Positions 1 through 10,560 of a stretch of DNA of 64,000 nt are shown piece after piece. Every line of letters starts with the position of its first letter. Within the stretch, counting starts at the first letter, position 1. Under the pieces are notes generated by a model that was not told the origin of the DNA, did not search any database, and saw only the letters and a list, made by a program, of their open reading frames with translations. A program made the position numbers and the translations under genes. The stretch covers positions 33,535,734 to 33,599,733 of the forward strand of contig JANAVB010015600.1 in assembly GCA_029216955.1 (NCBI GenBank). Reading direction: 5' to 3'. The DNA is from Iris pallida (taxonomy: Eukaryota; Streptophyta; Magnoliopsida; Asparagales; Iridaceae).

Positions 1-1115
1 GCCTGCCGTCGAATAGGGCACATTTCTAGCACACTGTCATGTGTTGCACCCTCTAAGTCACCTAAGGGTACATGCGTTTCCTGGACGATGTACCCACTTG
101 AATTCAACCCATAATTGCGTTCGGATAGCCTGGATGGTCTGCAGGGCTTGTGGCTGTAGAATAATCTCATTGCATCTTGCTAGTAACTAGGCCTGTGATA
201 ACCCGAGTTAGTTAAAGTATCAAGCCGTACTTATTACTTGGCCGTGAGTGTTGGATGAGGCATAATCAGTCTAGTCTTGTCTTAATCCTGTACAAGATTA
301 TTACATGTCCTGATTTCTAATATTATATTACCGATTAATGGTAGGAGAAACCAAGTTCTGTTCAGACGAAGGGTTACAACCCCGGTCCTTGTTTGGTTTA
401 CGGGTTGTAACCTGGTTATCTGAATAGTTCCATGGTTATCTCATCGTATATCACCTGTCATACTTTTCCTTAATTACTGTCTTTTATTATGTAATTATAT
501 TCTTGTGCTAATTGCTGGTTTTAGTTCCTAAGTGAAGCCTCCTTTGTGGCACTTGCTCTTTCCGGGGTCTGATCCAGCTGGTTTTGTATAGCCAGATTTC
601 AGAGCAACTCCAGAGGATCTACCGACTTTCCAGCCCGATGGTGACCACCAGGCGTAACCAGGGCAACGAGTGGGTTATTTTTGGCTCTCCCACTCTATTA
701 TAAAAATATTCTTTTGAGGCGTTTAGCCGACGAGCACATGTTAGCTCGATTATACCTTATTACTGTCTGCCTACGGGCTGTAGCGTGATTGACAGATCCT
801 AAGGTTGATCATGTATGACTGAAACTCTTGCTAGTCCTCACATTTTGTAATGACTAGCTTCATGAACAGCTAAATATATAATATTTGGGACGCCTTACTA
901 TTGTATATTTGGTGATCTTACATCTTGTAACTTTACTTACTTGATTGAGATTGAGACACTAGGCTTGTTCATGACCTTAAGAGACTGATGGATTGTAGTT
1001 AAACCCTCATATATCTAGACAACCGTGACCGTATGGTGAGATGGATTCTATTTCATTATACGTAGTTGGCTATGTTCGCCCCCGCTCTCCAGTATTCTGG
1101 TTCTAGGGCGTGACA
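1..1115 (+). repeat. 5' LTR of element 1 (3' portion only)
   Basis: It matches 4994-6108 with no net length change and ends in GGGCGTGACA. Its start is left of the window. It contains the conserved hairpin at 372-412. By analogy with the full 3' LTR, about 2.3 kb of this LTR is missing from view. Confidence 0.88.
372..412 (+). other. Conserved LTR hairpin (copy in 5' LTR)
   Basis: GGTTACAACCC (372-382) and GGGTTGTAACC (402-412) are exact reverse complements, giving an 11-bp stem with a 19-nt loop. The same module recurs at 5365-5405, in the inverted LTR (6571, 6730 and 6921) and, slightly changed, in the unrelated LTR A near 39965 and 62795. It lies about 0.7 kb before the LTR end, so it may be in the transcribed leader. 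Its function is unknown. Confidence 0.8.
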
Positions 1116-1140
1116 TGGTTTAAGTGGTGGCCCATGCAGG
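1116..1140 (+). promoter_or_regulatory. Likely primer-binding site of element 1
   Basis: The LTR ends at 1115 (TGACA) and is followed directly by TGGTTTAAGTGGTGGCCC. A TGG start directly after an LTR is what a tRNA CCA end would pair with. Beyond TGGT it does not match the common initiator-Met primer site, so the tRNA is not identified. Element A has a related stretch (GTGGTGGCCCAGG) just inside its own 5' LTR, supporting a shared leader. Confidence 0.5.
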
Positions 1141-1249
1141 TCTCATTCAGTACTCGCCCTTGATCTCTGCCCGTATCTTCTAATCCCTGAGATTCTCGAC
1201 CTGATCACATGCTTGTATCGTTGATCTGTCTTGGTCCTTCCTTATTGTT

Positions 1250-2533
1250 TCCTATGTCGTCTTCTTCAGCGGCATTGTTCCTAGATCTGTCGATCAGCAA
1301 GGCGGAGCACCTCCCGTGAACCAGCAGCAACCTGGGGATCAAGCCCAGCATTCAGGAGTAGCCTCCAGAGTCATGCCTACTGGGGGTCAAGAGCCACCAG
1401 TTCAACCAGTCCAGCCTAGAAAGCCTGATGATAGCACTTTGGTAGGTCTCATCAGATCATTGTTAGCTTCTCAAGATCGCCGAGGTGATGCATTGTACCA
1501 GGCAGTACAAGATGCTCTGAACAGAGAAGGTCATCCAGGGAACAGTGCGGCCAACAGCTTTAAGCGCCTGAACCCTCCATTCTTCGATGGCAGCGAAGAT
1601 GCTATCGCTGCTGAAGCATGGCTTCAGGACACAGAAGTGATTCTATAAGCAGCCAGGACCCCAGAAGACGAGAAGGTGGCCGTGGTGCACCTGCAGTTTC
1701 TGGATCTTGCCCGCAGCTGGTGGGCGGCACAGGCCGTGGGATTAGTGGCCCCTATTTCATGGACAGTATTCAGAGAGAGATTTCAGACCAAGTATTTCGA
1801 TGCTGTAGCTCGGTATGATCTACAGACGAAGTTCACCAATCTGAAGCAGATGGGCAAGATGGTCGATGGATATGCGACCGAGTTCTCCAGGCTTAGTCGG
1901 TTTGCTCCCACCTTGGTGGCGACCGAGTTTGATAGAGCCCAGCGGTTTCGGCAGGGACTCCACCTAGAGATTTTGCTGGCGGTGGAGCAGTTTGAGCATC
2001 AGACTTTTGATGCGATATTGAGGGCAGCTATGAGGCATGAGTATACCTCCCAGAGGATCGTAGACAGGACCGGAGGTCGAAAGCGATCTCACGGCCAGAT
2101 GACCCAGTCTTCAGCACCAGCCCCGGCAGGTAGGGCTTTGACTATTGGAGTTTTTTGAAGGGCAGATTTGGTTACGTCGGTTCAGCATTCGACTCCAACG
2201 TCCCCTCAGCAACAGAAGCAGAAGCAGTCTTCCGCAATGGGCTGCACTCATTGTAGGAAGCCAGGACACGTTATTTCGGAGTGTCGCAGAGCACAGGGAT
2301 TGTGCTTGGCTTGTGGAGCACCGGATCACAAGATAGGGTCCTGTCCGAACAGGACCAGTTCATCATCGGTCCAGACTAGTCCCTCGGTAAGGGGACCAGC
2401 CCCAATACAGCAGCAGCAGCAGTACCAGTCTCCGAGGCCATTGCCGCCTCAGGAACAAGTCTTCCAGCAGCAGAGACCCCAGCAGTATGCCCTGGTCCAA
2501 GCTCAGATTCAGAACCGGCAGAGAGGTTTCTAG
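1250..2533 (+). pseudogene. gag: Ty3/gypsy gag with two in-frame stops
   Basis: Gag would form the nucleocapsid and package element RNA in cytoplasmic particles. One reading frame (1316-2533) runs through the region but is stopped by TAA at 1646-1648 and TGA at 2156-2158. The frame is open upstream of 1316. The nearest good ATG (1254) is in another frame, so a frameshift near the start is also possible. The retrotransposon gag core is around WLQDTEVIL, SWWAAQ and SRFAPTLV. The C-terminal third has two zinc knuckles of the form CX2CX4HX4C (CTHCRKPGHVISEC, then CLACGAPDHKIGSC) followed by a Gln-rich tail. It is closely related to the gag of element A at 60.3-61.9 kb. No pol follows; after the stop at 2533 the sequence runs straight to the purine tract and 3' LTR. 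Confidence 0.85.
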
Positions 2534-3299
2534 CAGGATGTCTTCCCTCTTCCTCATGCCTTCAAATTTCTTGCTTGCATGATTGATTGTTTGATTGATT
2601 GCTTAGTATAGCTTGTCCTTGCATCTCTAGCCTCTTGATTAAATTCCGAGGACGGAATTCTTTTAAGGTGGGTAGAGTTGTAATGCTTGTGGTTCGTATT
2701 ATGTATCTCGGTATACGTGTACGTATTTTGACCCGTATTGCATGTCTCCCTGCTTGATTTATTTTGGCATTTCATTGATTGGTTTATCTTGGTTCGGTTC
2801 GGTTTGTTTGGCTCGGTTCGGTTTTGTTGAGAACCCATCCCACCTACCACCACCACCTTCATTTATATCCCACCAAACATTTCTCTCTCCTCAATAACTC
2901 TTCTTCTTCGCTACCATTACTTCTCCACCAACCTGAGAGAGAGAGAGGCTTAGGCAAGTGCATCTTACTTCATGGAAGAAGTCCATTTTTATTGTTCCAT
3001 TGTCTTCCTCATGTGTTTCTAACCCACTTTAGTACTTAGCATTTTTTATTTTTGTGGTTAATCTTTTGTAGATCTAGTTTTATGGTATTTTCGGTTTTCA
3101 TGAATTTTGATCTATCAAACTTGCATATTTTTGCTAGTTGATGGTTCCATGTTGTAGAAAATTCCATTTTACCCAAATTTGACCTACGGGTGTCTGGATT
3201 TGGGTTCCTATTGTTGCTTGGTGGAGCATGGAGGCCATGGTATTTTTCATGGACATGTTCTCTGTGGGAGCCATTAATTGCACTTTTGGCCGCATGCAA

Positions 3300-4480
3300 C
3301 ATTGAGTTATTGAGCCGCATGAGTATTTTTGTAGCACTGAGCCGCATGAGCATTAATTAATTGCATGATCCTTTTATTTTAGTTGCTTGCAAGCTTGCAT
3401 GCATTTGCATGCAACTTGCCTGAGCCGCATGGCCGTTAAAATATTTGTTGGCCACGTGCAAGTGTTTATTTGCTGGGCCGCATGAGCATTTATTAATGTG
3501 GCCGTATGGCCTTTTTATTTAATTGCATGCCTTTAGCATTTATTAGCATGGCCAATCAAATATTGGTCGCATGGAAACATTTCCTGGCCGCATATGGCCA
3601 TTGGCCATTTCCTAGCCGCATATGCTCCTCCTCCAATTAAAAGCTTAGCCGCATATGGCTATTAATATAATGTTTGGCCGCATGGCCTATGCAAGCAGTA
3701 GCTTGCATGTCTATATATTTTGGCCGCATGCATTAGCATTTGCAAGCATCAGCAAATGCTTAAGTGCTTGCATGCATATACATTAGTTAGCTTGCATGCA
3801 TTAATTATTAGCTTGGCATACTTTTTAGCTTGCATGCTTATTAGCTTAGCAATTGCTTGCATGGAATAGCTTGCATGTATATAGGCCATTAGAAATTAGC
3901 TAATACATTTAGCATTATTTGCATGCACTCAGCATTAGCATTAGGTAGCCGCATAGGCCTTTTGAATTAATTGGCCGCATGGCCGCATGCTTATATATAA
4001 ATTGTGGCCGCATGGATTAAATTGTGGCCGCATGGATTGCTTTAAGTAGTTGGCCGCATGGCCAAGTACATTATTGGCCGTATATGGCCAATGGCCTTTT
4101 ATTCAACACGCTTTATATATTTGCCTTGGCCATTTAAAACAATACTTAGCCGCATATGCATGCTTTGGCCATTAAGAATTGCTTTGGACATTAATAATTT
4201 CTTTGGCCATTCAACAATTTGTTAGCCGCATATGCATTGCTTGCTTGCATGCATTGCAGACAGCTTGCTTGAGCCGCAGATGCACTGTTGCATGGCCTTG
4301 CATGCAATTGCTTGCATGAATATTTAATTTTTAGCCGCATGGCTTATATATTGAGTATTTGTCTTATGGCCCCAACCTTATCCACTCTTGGCCGCATGGC
4401 CTATTTATTATTCTTGGCCGCATGCAGTAGAAGTGTGCTAGCCGCATATTATATGGTGACAACATTTATTGGCTGGCCGT
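3300..4480. repeat. GCCGCATG motif array with interspersed CATGCA words
   Basis: Roughly two dozen copies of GCCGCATG or close variants (GCCGTATG, GCCGCATATG), often as the near-palindrome GGCCGCATGGCC, lie at irregular spacing between 3312 and 4480. Examples are at 3342, 3424, 3476, 3678, 3722, 3972 and 4008. Between them TGCATGCA-type words recur (about 3390-3410, 3770-3860 and 4240-4310). The array is in the 5' half of the LTR, where U3 enhancer sequence is expected. CATGC is the core of the RY element bound by plant B3 proteins; that they bind here is inference. Confidence 0.8.
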
Positions 4481-4614
4481 ATGGCATACTTGCATTAATT
4501 GTGGGTCCTACTATCTTTTGTCTTATTTGTCTTATTTGCATTAATTGCGGGTCCCATATTAATTTAAGTATGTTCCCTGACACGATGGTGACCCGTTGTG
4601 GTGCACTTTGACAT

Positions 4615-4735
4615 GACATGATAGTGGCCCGTCGTGGCGCACTCCTGACAGTAAACTTGACATGATAACTTGACATGATAAACATGACATGATAGTGGCC
4701 CGTCATGGCGCACTCCTGACATGATAAATCTGACA
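4615..4735. repeat. Short imperfect tandem repeats in LTR (TGACATGATA / TGGCCCGTCGTGG)
   Basis: ACATGATAGTGGCCCGTC occurs at about 4615-4632 and again near 4689. Several TTGACATGATAA units lie between and after. This is simple local duplication inside the 3' LTR; the inverted LTR keeps a decayed version around 7500-7600. Confidence 0.6.
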
Positions 4736-5364
4736 TGATATATCTCGATAGGCTGTTGCGACGGCTAGCTTGACATGACAAGATTGAATAACATGGACAC
4801 CGTGGACGATTGTGCTTGTACAAATGAACCCGTCTTGTCTTGTATCATGTCTAGGACAGGGATCCCTGAGTACCACGGTCAGGGGTACCTACCAAATTGA
4901 CTAAGGCTAATAACTAGAATAATCCAGTAGTCATGAAGAGATTTTTCAGCTACATGCAATCCCATTATCTGGGCGCCCCACTTGGGATCTGTAGCCTGCC
5001 GTCGAGTAGGGCACATTTCCAGCACACTGTCATGTGTTGCACCCTCTAAGTCACCTAAGGGTACATGCATTTCCTGGACGATGTACCCACTTGAATTCAA
5101 CCTCTAATTGCGTTCGGATAGCCTGAATGGTATGTAGGGCTTGTGGCTGTGGAATAATCTTATTGCATCTTGCTAGTAACTAGGCCTGTCATAACCCTAG
5201 TTAGTTAAAGTATCAAACCGTACTTATTGCTTGGCCGTGAGTGTTGGATGAGGCATAATCAGTCTAGTCTTGTCTTGATCCTGTACAAGATTGTTATATG
5301 TCCTGATTTCTTATATTATCTTACCGATAGATGGTGGGAGAAACCAAGTTCTGTTCAGACGAAG

Positions 5365-5405
5365 GGTTACAACCCCGGTCCTTGTTTGATTTGCGGGTTG
5401 TAACC
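5365..5405 (+). other. Conserved LTR hairpin (copy in 3' LTR)
   Basis: The arms GGTTACAACCC (5365-5375) and GGGTTGTAACC (5395-5405) are exact complements. Two loop differences from the 372-412 copy leave the stem untouched, which fits selection on pairing but is only one comparison. Confidence 0.8.
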
Positions 5406-6555
5406 TGGTTATCTGAATAGTTCCATGGTTATCTCATCGTATATCATCTATCATGCTTTTCCTTAATTACTGTCTTTTATTATGTAATTATATTCTTGTA
5501 CTAATTGTTGGTTTTAGTTCCTAAGTGAAGCTTCCTTCGTGGCACTTGCTCTTTCTGGGGTCTGATCCAGCTGGTTTTGTATGGCCAGATTTCAGAGAAG
5601 CTCCAGAGGATCTACCGACTTTCCAGTCCGATGGTAACCACCAGGCGTAACCAGGGCAACGAGTGGGTTATTTTTGGCTCTTCCACTCTATTGTAAAAAT
5701 ATTCGTTTGAGGCGTTTAGCTGACGAGCACGTGTTAGCTCGATTGTACCTTATTACTGTCTGCCTACGGGCTGTAGCATGATTGACAGATCCTAGGGTTG
5801 ATCATGTATGACTGAAACTCTTGCTAGTCCTCACATTTTGTAACGACTAGCTTCATGATCAGCTAAATATGTAATGTTTGGGATGCCTTACTATTGTATA
5901 TTTGGTGATCTTACATCTTGTAACTTTACATACTTGCTTGAGATTGAGACACTAGGCTTGTTCATGACCTTAAGATACTGATGGATTGTAGTTAAACCCT
6001 CATATATCTAGACAGCTGTGACCGTATGGTAAGATGGAATCCATTTCATTATACGTAGCTGGCTATGTTCGCCCCCGCTCTCCAGTATTCTGGTTCTGGG
6101 GCGTGACACATATTCGGATGATCATGAAGCTAGTCGTACAAAATGTCAAGACTAACAAGAGTTTTAGTCATATATGATCAATCCTAGAATTTGTCAATCA
6201 TATTACAGCCCGTAGGCAGACAATAAATAAAGGTGCAATATGAGCTAACACGTGCTCGCCGGCTAAACGCCTCAAAAGAATAATTTTACAATAAAGTAGA
6301 AGGACAAAGAGAAATCCACTCGTTTCCAGGGTTACGCCTGGTGTTCACCATCTGACTAGAAGGTAGGTAGATCCTCTGGTGCTGCTCCGATATCTGGCCA
6401 TACAAAACCAGCTGGGTCAGACCCCAAAAAGAGCAAGTGCCACAAAGGAGGCTTCACTTAGGAACTAAAACCAGTATATCACAATGAATATTAAAGATAA
6501 TAAATAAAGAACTGATAATAATATAGATAACAACAGTAAACTGAGTACGAGGAAA

Positions 6556-6985
6556 CCATTCACGTAGCCAGGTCACAACCCTTAAACCAAACAAGGACCG
6601 AGGTTGGAACCCTTCAGCTGAATAGAAATCCGTCTCAACTACTTGTTGGTAAGTAAAACATGATGAGCTCGACATAGGGTGAAATAAGACAATAATCGAA
6701 GAGAGGACACAGAACTGCTCCGGGAGCCAGGTTACAACCCTTAAACCAAACAAGGACCGGGGTTGTAACCCTTCGCCTGAACAGAACTGGACCCCTGATC
6801 TTTATTATTAAGGCCAGTATAAATAATCATACTATTGAAGTAAGGTAAAACATGACAAGCATGGCATGAGGAGCAAAAGACAATAATCGAAGAAACGACA
6901 CATAACTGCTCCGGGAGCCAGGTTACAACCCTTAAACCAAACAAGGTCCGGGGTTGTAACCCTTCGCCTGAACAGAACTGGTTCC
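6556..6985 (-). repeat. Triplicated hairpin module in the inverted LTR
   Basis: The module holding GGTTACAACCC, then TTAAACCAAACAAGG, then GGGTTGTAACC occurs three times, with left arms at 6571 (decayed), 6730 and 6921. The spacing is 159 and 191 bp. Each unit is preceded by a CCAGGT context and followed by CCTTC..CTGAACAGAA or a near match. Both plus-strand LTR copies have only one. Confidence 0.8.
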
Positions 6986-7689
6986 CTGATTGTTATTGTT
7001 AAGGCAAGCATAAGTAACCATGTCATGTCACAATCTTGTGCAGGGTCAGGACAAGACTAAGCTGGGCTAGATTCTATCCAATCAATTACGGCCAATCAGT
7101 GAGTACGGCTTGATACTTTAAATAACTAGGGCTATCACAGGCCTAGTTACTACCAAGATGCAATGAGATTATCCCAACAGCCATAAGCCCTGCAGACCAT
7201 CCAGGTTATCCAGGTCGAATGTCCATTTATGAAGGATGCAACACGTGACTGTGTGCTAGAAATGTGCTCTACTCGTCGGTAGGCTACAAGTCCACTTAGT
7301 ACGCCCAGATAACGGGATTGCCTGTAGCTGGAAAATCTCTTCATGACTACTGAATTATTCTAGTTTATTAGCCTTAGTCAATTGCAGTAGGTATCCCTGA
7401 CCGTGGCACTCAGGGATCCCATCCTAGACATGATACAAGACAATGCTGGTTTATTTGTACAAACAAAATCGTCCACGGTGTCCAGGTCACTCATACTTGT
7501 CATGTCAGGCTAGCTGTCATAACATCATGTCATGATATATCATATCAGTTTACTTGTTAAGAGTGCGCCACGGTGGGCCACTATCGTGTTCATGGAACAT
7601 ATCAGATCTTACATGGTATAAGCAAAATATGATAATTCAATTTAATAATTATAATAATAATAATATAATAATAAAAGAGAATCAGACTG

Positions 7690-8330
7690 TGAAAGGAGCT
7701 ATGCGGCTAAGAGATATATGCTCATGCGGCTGAGAAAGAACGGTACATGCGGCTCGGGAGAGCGCAAGGGTCTTATACGGCTCAGGAGAATCGGGCTTAT
7801 GCGGCAGCGGGAGGGAAAGGCTTATGCGGCTCAGGAATGAAGGGGGCACATGCGGCTGGAAAGTAGTGGGGGCTCATGCGGCTGGGAACACAGGGTCTTA
7901 TGTGGCTAAGAATTAAGAGTTCATGCGGCTCAGGGAAAAGTTGGACTTATCCGGCTGCGGTTCAATAAGTACATGCGGCTAGGTCATAGCAAGGCCTATA
8001 CGGCAGAGGATGCTAGTTTTCATGCGGCTCGAAGTCAAGGGCAGCCTATACGGCTGAGGAATCCGTCGAGCATATGCGGCTGTGGTTATTGGAGTTTATG
8101 CGGCTGGATGAAATCAGGGCTCATGCATCTCGGGATGAATCAAGCATGTGCGGCTATGCTCAAGTGAGGTCTTATGCGGCTGGGCCAGGGGCAGGTCTTA
8201 TGCGGCTCAGGGAATTGTTTTCATGCGGCTCGGGGAAGTAATGCGCCATGCGGCTAAGAAAGACTTGCTGCATGAATGTTCATACGGTCAAGTGCTGCCA
8301 TGCGTCTCAAGACTGTCATGCGGCACAGAA
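7690..8330 (-). repeat. GCCGCATG array, inverted copy (reads ATGCGGCT)
   Basis: About 25 copies of ATGCGGCT or one-base variants lie at 20-35-bp spacing from about 7693 to 8325. This is the counterpart of 3300-4480 in the inverted LTR. The motif core is kept while the spacer sequence is hard to align, so the core may be under selection or was spread as a unit. Confidence 0.8.
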
Positions 8331-9044
8331 GCTGTTCTTCTTCTCTGCTTGTCCGAGAAGAAGAGCCATGAAGTCCATGGCTTCCAAGCTCCAGAAGTCC
8401 TTCATCCAAGGTCGGAATCCAGACTTTCATAGGTCAAAATGGAGCAGAACGAAATTCTCTACAACATGGAACCATCAAAACTTGGAAATAACAATGTTAA
8501 GTAGATCAAAACCCAAAAAATTCGAAAATACAATAAACTTAGATCTACGCAAATTGAACCATGGAAATTAGAAATGCTAAGTACTAAAGTGTATTAAAAT
8601 CTCGTGAGGAAGAGAATGGAACAATAAAAACGGAGTTCCTCCATGAAGCAAGCTGCACTTGCCTAAGAGCTCTCTTCCTGGTAGGTGAAGAAGTAATGGT
8701 GGAGAAGAAGAAGAGTAATGAAGAGAGAGAGTGAGAGAATGGGTTAATAAATGAAGATGGTGGTGGTAGGTAAGGGTTCTCCCCTTGGTTCATGATGAAC
8801 CAATATGCAATCCAAGCCGAACCAAACCAACCTAAACAAGCCGAACCAAGCCAGGAGACATGCAATACGAGTCAAGATACGTACATGTATTCCAAAATAC
8901 ATAATACGAACTACAGGCATTACAATTCTCCTCCTCCCCCGGGGTGTACCCCTCCCCTCCCGACCACCAAGAGAGAGAGAGCGGTAAGAGAAAATTTTGG
9001 GAGGAATGAAAAATTTCTCCCCCGTCGGTTCGTTTTATGTTAGG

Positions 9045-9399
9045 GCACAGTATTTAGCGATGGATTAGCGACGGATATATCCGTCGTCAGGCCGTCGCTA
9101 TACCCCCGCTAGTTTGCCGACGGATAATTCGTCGCTATGTGGTCGCCAAATTTTGTGCCAATATTTTCTAACATTTTCCCGTAAAATATTGACAACTGGA
9201 CGACGACATAGCGATGGGTTATTTTTCCGTCGCTATATTTTCGATGATATAGCGACTGATTTCCGACCGAGGTTTACCCTTAAAATTTTAAAAAAAAAAT
9301 TGGCTGCAATTCGACGGAAGACCATCACTGTTTCGTCGGTAGTCCGTCGCTATTAGCGATGGAATACATCCGTCGCTAAAGCGTTGTATTTTGGTAGTG
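9045..9399. mobile_element. CACTA transposon end with GCGACGG subterminal repeats
   Basis: Many direct and inverted copies of TTAGCGACGGA / TCCGTCGCTAA fill the stretch, and it ends in ATTTTGGTAGTG at 9399. Reversed, that is CACTACCAAAAT, the terminus of the CACTA (En/Spm) superfamily. The same terminus ends a second element at 26793. The left side starts with CACAGTATTT, which is not a good match, and no 3-bp duplication is seen, so this looks like one end or a fragment of a non-autonomous element. Confidence 0.7.
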
Positions 9400-10560
9400 A
9401 TAAGCTTTGTTCTGGTAATGGTACAATCTTTTCAGCATAAGCCTTCTTGTAGGTATTGACATGATAGTAGGGACTTGTGAAGCTATACCAAGACAAATAT
9501 TGTTAGCACAGTAAAAAAAGATATACAAAATAGCTTTCCATGTGGGTCTTGTGAACATATACAAAAGATATATAAAAGATATACAAAATACCAAGACAAA
9601 TATTGATAGTAGGGACTTGTGAACATATACTCACATTTGCCATGTGGGTCTGCTAGGTAACAAGGAAGCTATAGCATGAACACATGGGATCCCTGTTATA
9701 TTCCATACATAACAATCACATGTTCTTGCACTAATATCTACAGTCCATCTGTTCTCAATTGAGAACACACTAGTGACACAAAATAACCCCTCATCAGCCC
9801 CATTCACAATATATCTATTCACTTGCTTTGTCCTTTGCTCAATGACCTTCTTAGCTCTTGAAGTCAAGTCAAAGTCATCCCATACTTTTGAAGTCATTTT
9901 TCTATCATATACCAACTTCATCGCCATCATATGAAACATTTCCACAAGCATAGTGACAGGTTTACGACTGATTTCACCTATCCAATTGCTGAAGCTTTCT
10001 GAGAAGTTATTTGTTATGTGTTCACACTTTGTTGTGCTATCAAAATGTGCTCTACACTAGGTACAAATATAAACTAGAGATACATGCATATAAAGTATGA
10101 AAACTAGCTACAAATATAAACCAAAGATACATTGATATAAAGTATGAAAACTAGCTACAAATACAAACCTGTTGGTGTTCTCTGCCATCAAATACCGGTG
10201 ACCAATAGGATATTGTTGTTCAATTGCTTCCATCCATTTAGCATGATCTACATTTCTGTATGCTCTTGCTGCCCCCCATGTCAGATGTTTCATCTGCTTG
10301 CTACTATTGACATAGGCTTTGAAATTTTTGTAAAAATGCCTAAAACAAAACTGTGGGGGTGTCCATTGAACTCAGTGTCCACAGCTATTCCTAGGCCTTT
10401 TTGCCTATCAGATATGAAAGTTATTGTTCCAGGATGTTGCAGCAACTTATCCTTAATCATAGTAAAAAAAAATGGTCCCATGTTGCTTCACACTCAGATG
10501 TGCATATGTAGATGACAAGTGGAAATAAGCCATTATTGCATGGAGATCAAGTCTGGGTCC
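9400..10560 (-). pseudogene. MULE (Mutator-like) transposase, C-terminal half, decayed
   Basis: MULE transposases cut and paste the element at its terminal inverted repeats. On the minus strand the blocks run in family order. 10481-10290 has ITFISDRQKGLGIAVD and a following EFNGHPHSF, part of the MULE catalytic domain. 10293-10108 has AARAY..AKWMEAIEQQ. 10040-9951 has CEHITNNFSESFSNWI. 9951-9631 ends in a SWIM zinc finger (CDCYVW, then CVHA). The pieces are in different frames and some junctions may be introns. No N-terminal half and no terminal inverted repeats were found. A partial duplication of TAGTAGGGACTTGTGAA lies downstream (9470 and 9605). Confidence 0.8.

Larger units (their letters stand above)
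1..6108 (+). mobile_element. Gag-only LTR retrotransposon (TR-GAG-like), element 1, left end outside window
   Basis: Positions 1-1115 and 4994-6108 are a direct repeat of exactly equal length (1115 bp each). It ends in TGACA just before a primer-site-like TGGTTT at 1116, so these are the 3' portions of two LTRs. Between them lie a gag frame (about 1250-2533), a purine-rich tract near 2664-2677 and a TG start at 2679, giving a 3' LTR of 3430 bp. No protease, reverse transcriptase, RNase H or integrase is present. Gag with two CCHC knuckles is of Ty3/gypsy type. Gag-only elements of this plan are known in plants as TR-GAG and depend on a partner for pol functions. By eye the first 350 bp of the two LTR copies differ at roughly 7% of sites, so the insertion is not recent. 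Confidence 0.85.
2679..6108 (+). repeat. 3' LTR of element 1 (3430 bp)
   Basis: The start TGTAATGC follows the purine-rich TTAAGGTGGGTAGAG (2664-2678), a polypurine-tract-like primer. The end is GGGCGTGACA at 6108. The first half is an unusual motif field (GCCGCATG array and many CATGCA words, 3300-4480). The second half is the part duplicated at the left edge. An inverted, related LTR follows immediately. Confidence 0.85.
6109..8924 (-). repeat. Inverted LTR of the element 1 family, last ~240 bp displaced
   Basis: Read on the minus strand, 8924 to 6109 follows the whole element 1 LTR: start TGTAATGCC, GAACC/GGTTCGG stretch, AGAGAGAG tract, GCCGCATG array (8330-7690), the AT-free middle, hairpin modules and the CTACGGGCTGTA block. 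Homology stops at the point matching about 5870 of the 3' LTR, exactly where element 1 ends (6108). The simplest reading is that element 1 inserted into this older LTR, and that its missing 240 bp lies left of the window. Just outside its start the minus strand is purine-rich (about 8925-8940), so it may be the 3' LTR of a minus-strand element or a solo LTR. Confidence 0.8.

Noticed and set aside
1316..1318. Gag start at 1316
   Set aside because: The codon is GTG and the frame is open upstream; a plant gag would start at an ATG, probably in another frame before a frameshift.
9045..9399. A complete 355-bp CACTA MITE
   Set aside because: The left side CACAGTATTT is a poor match to the right terminus and there is no 3-bp duplication.
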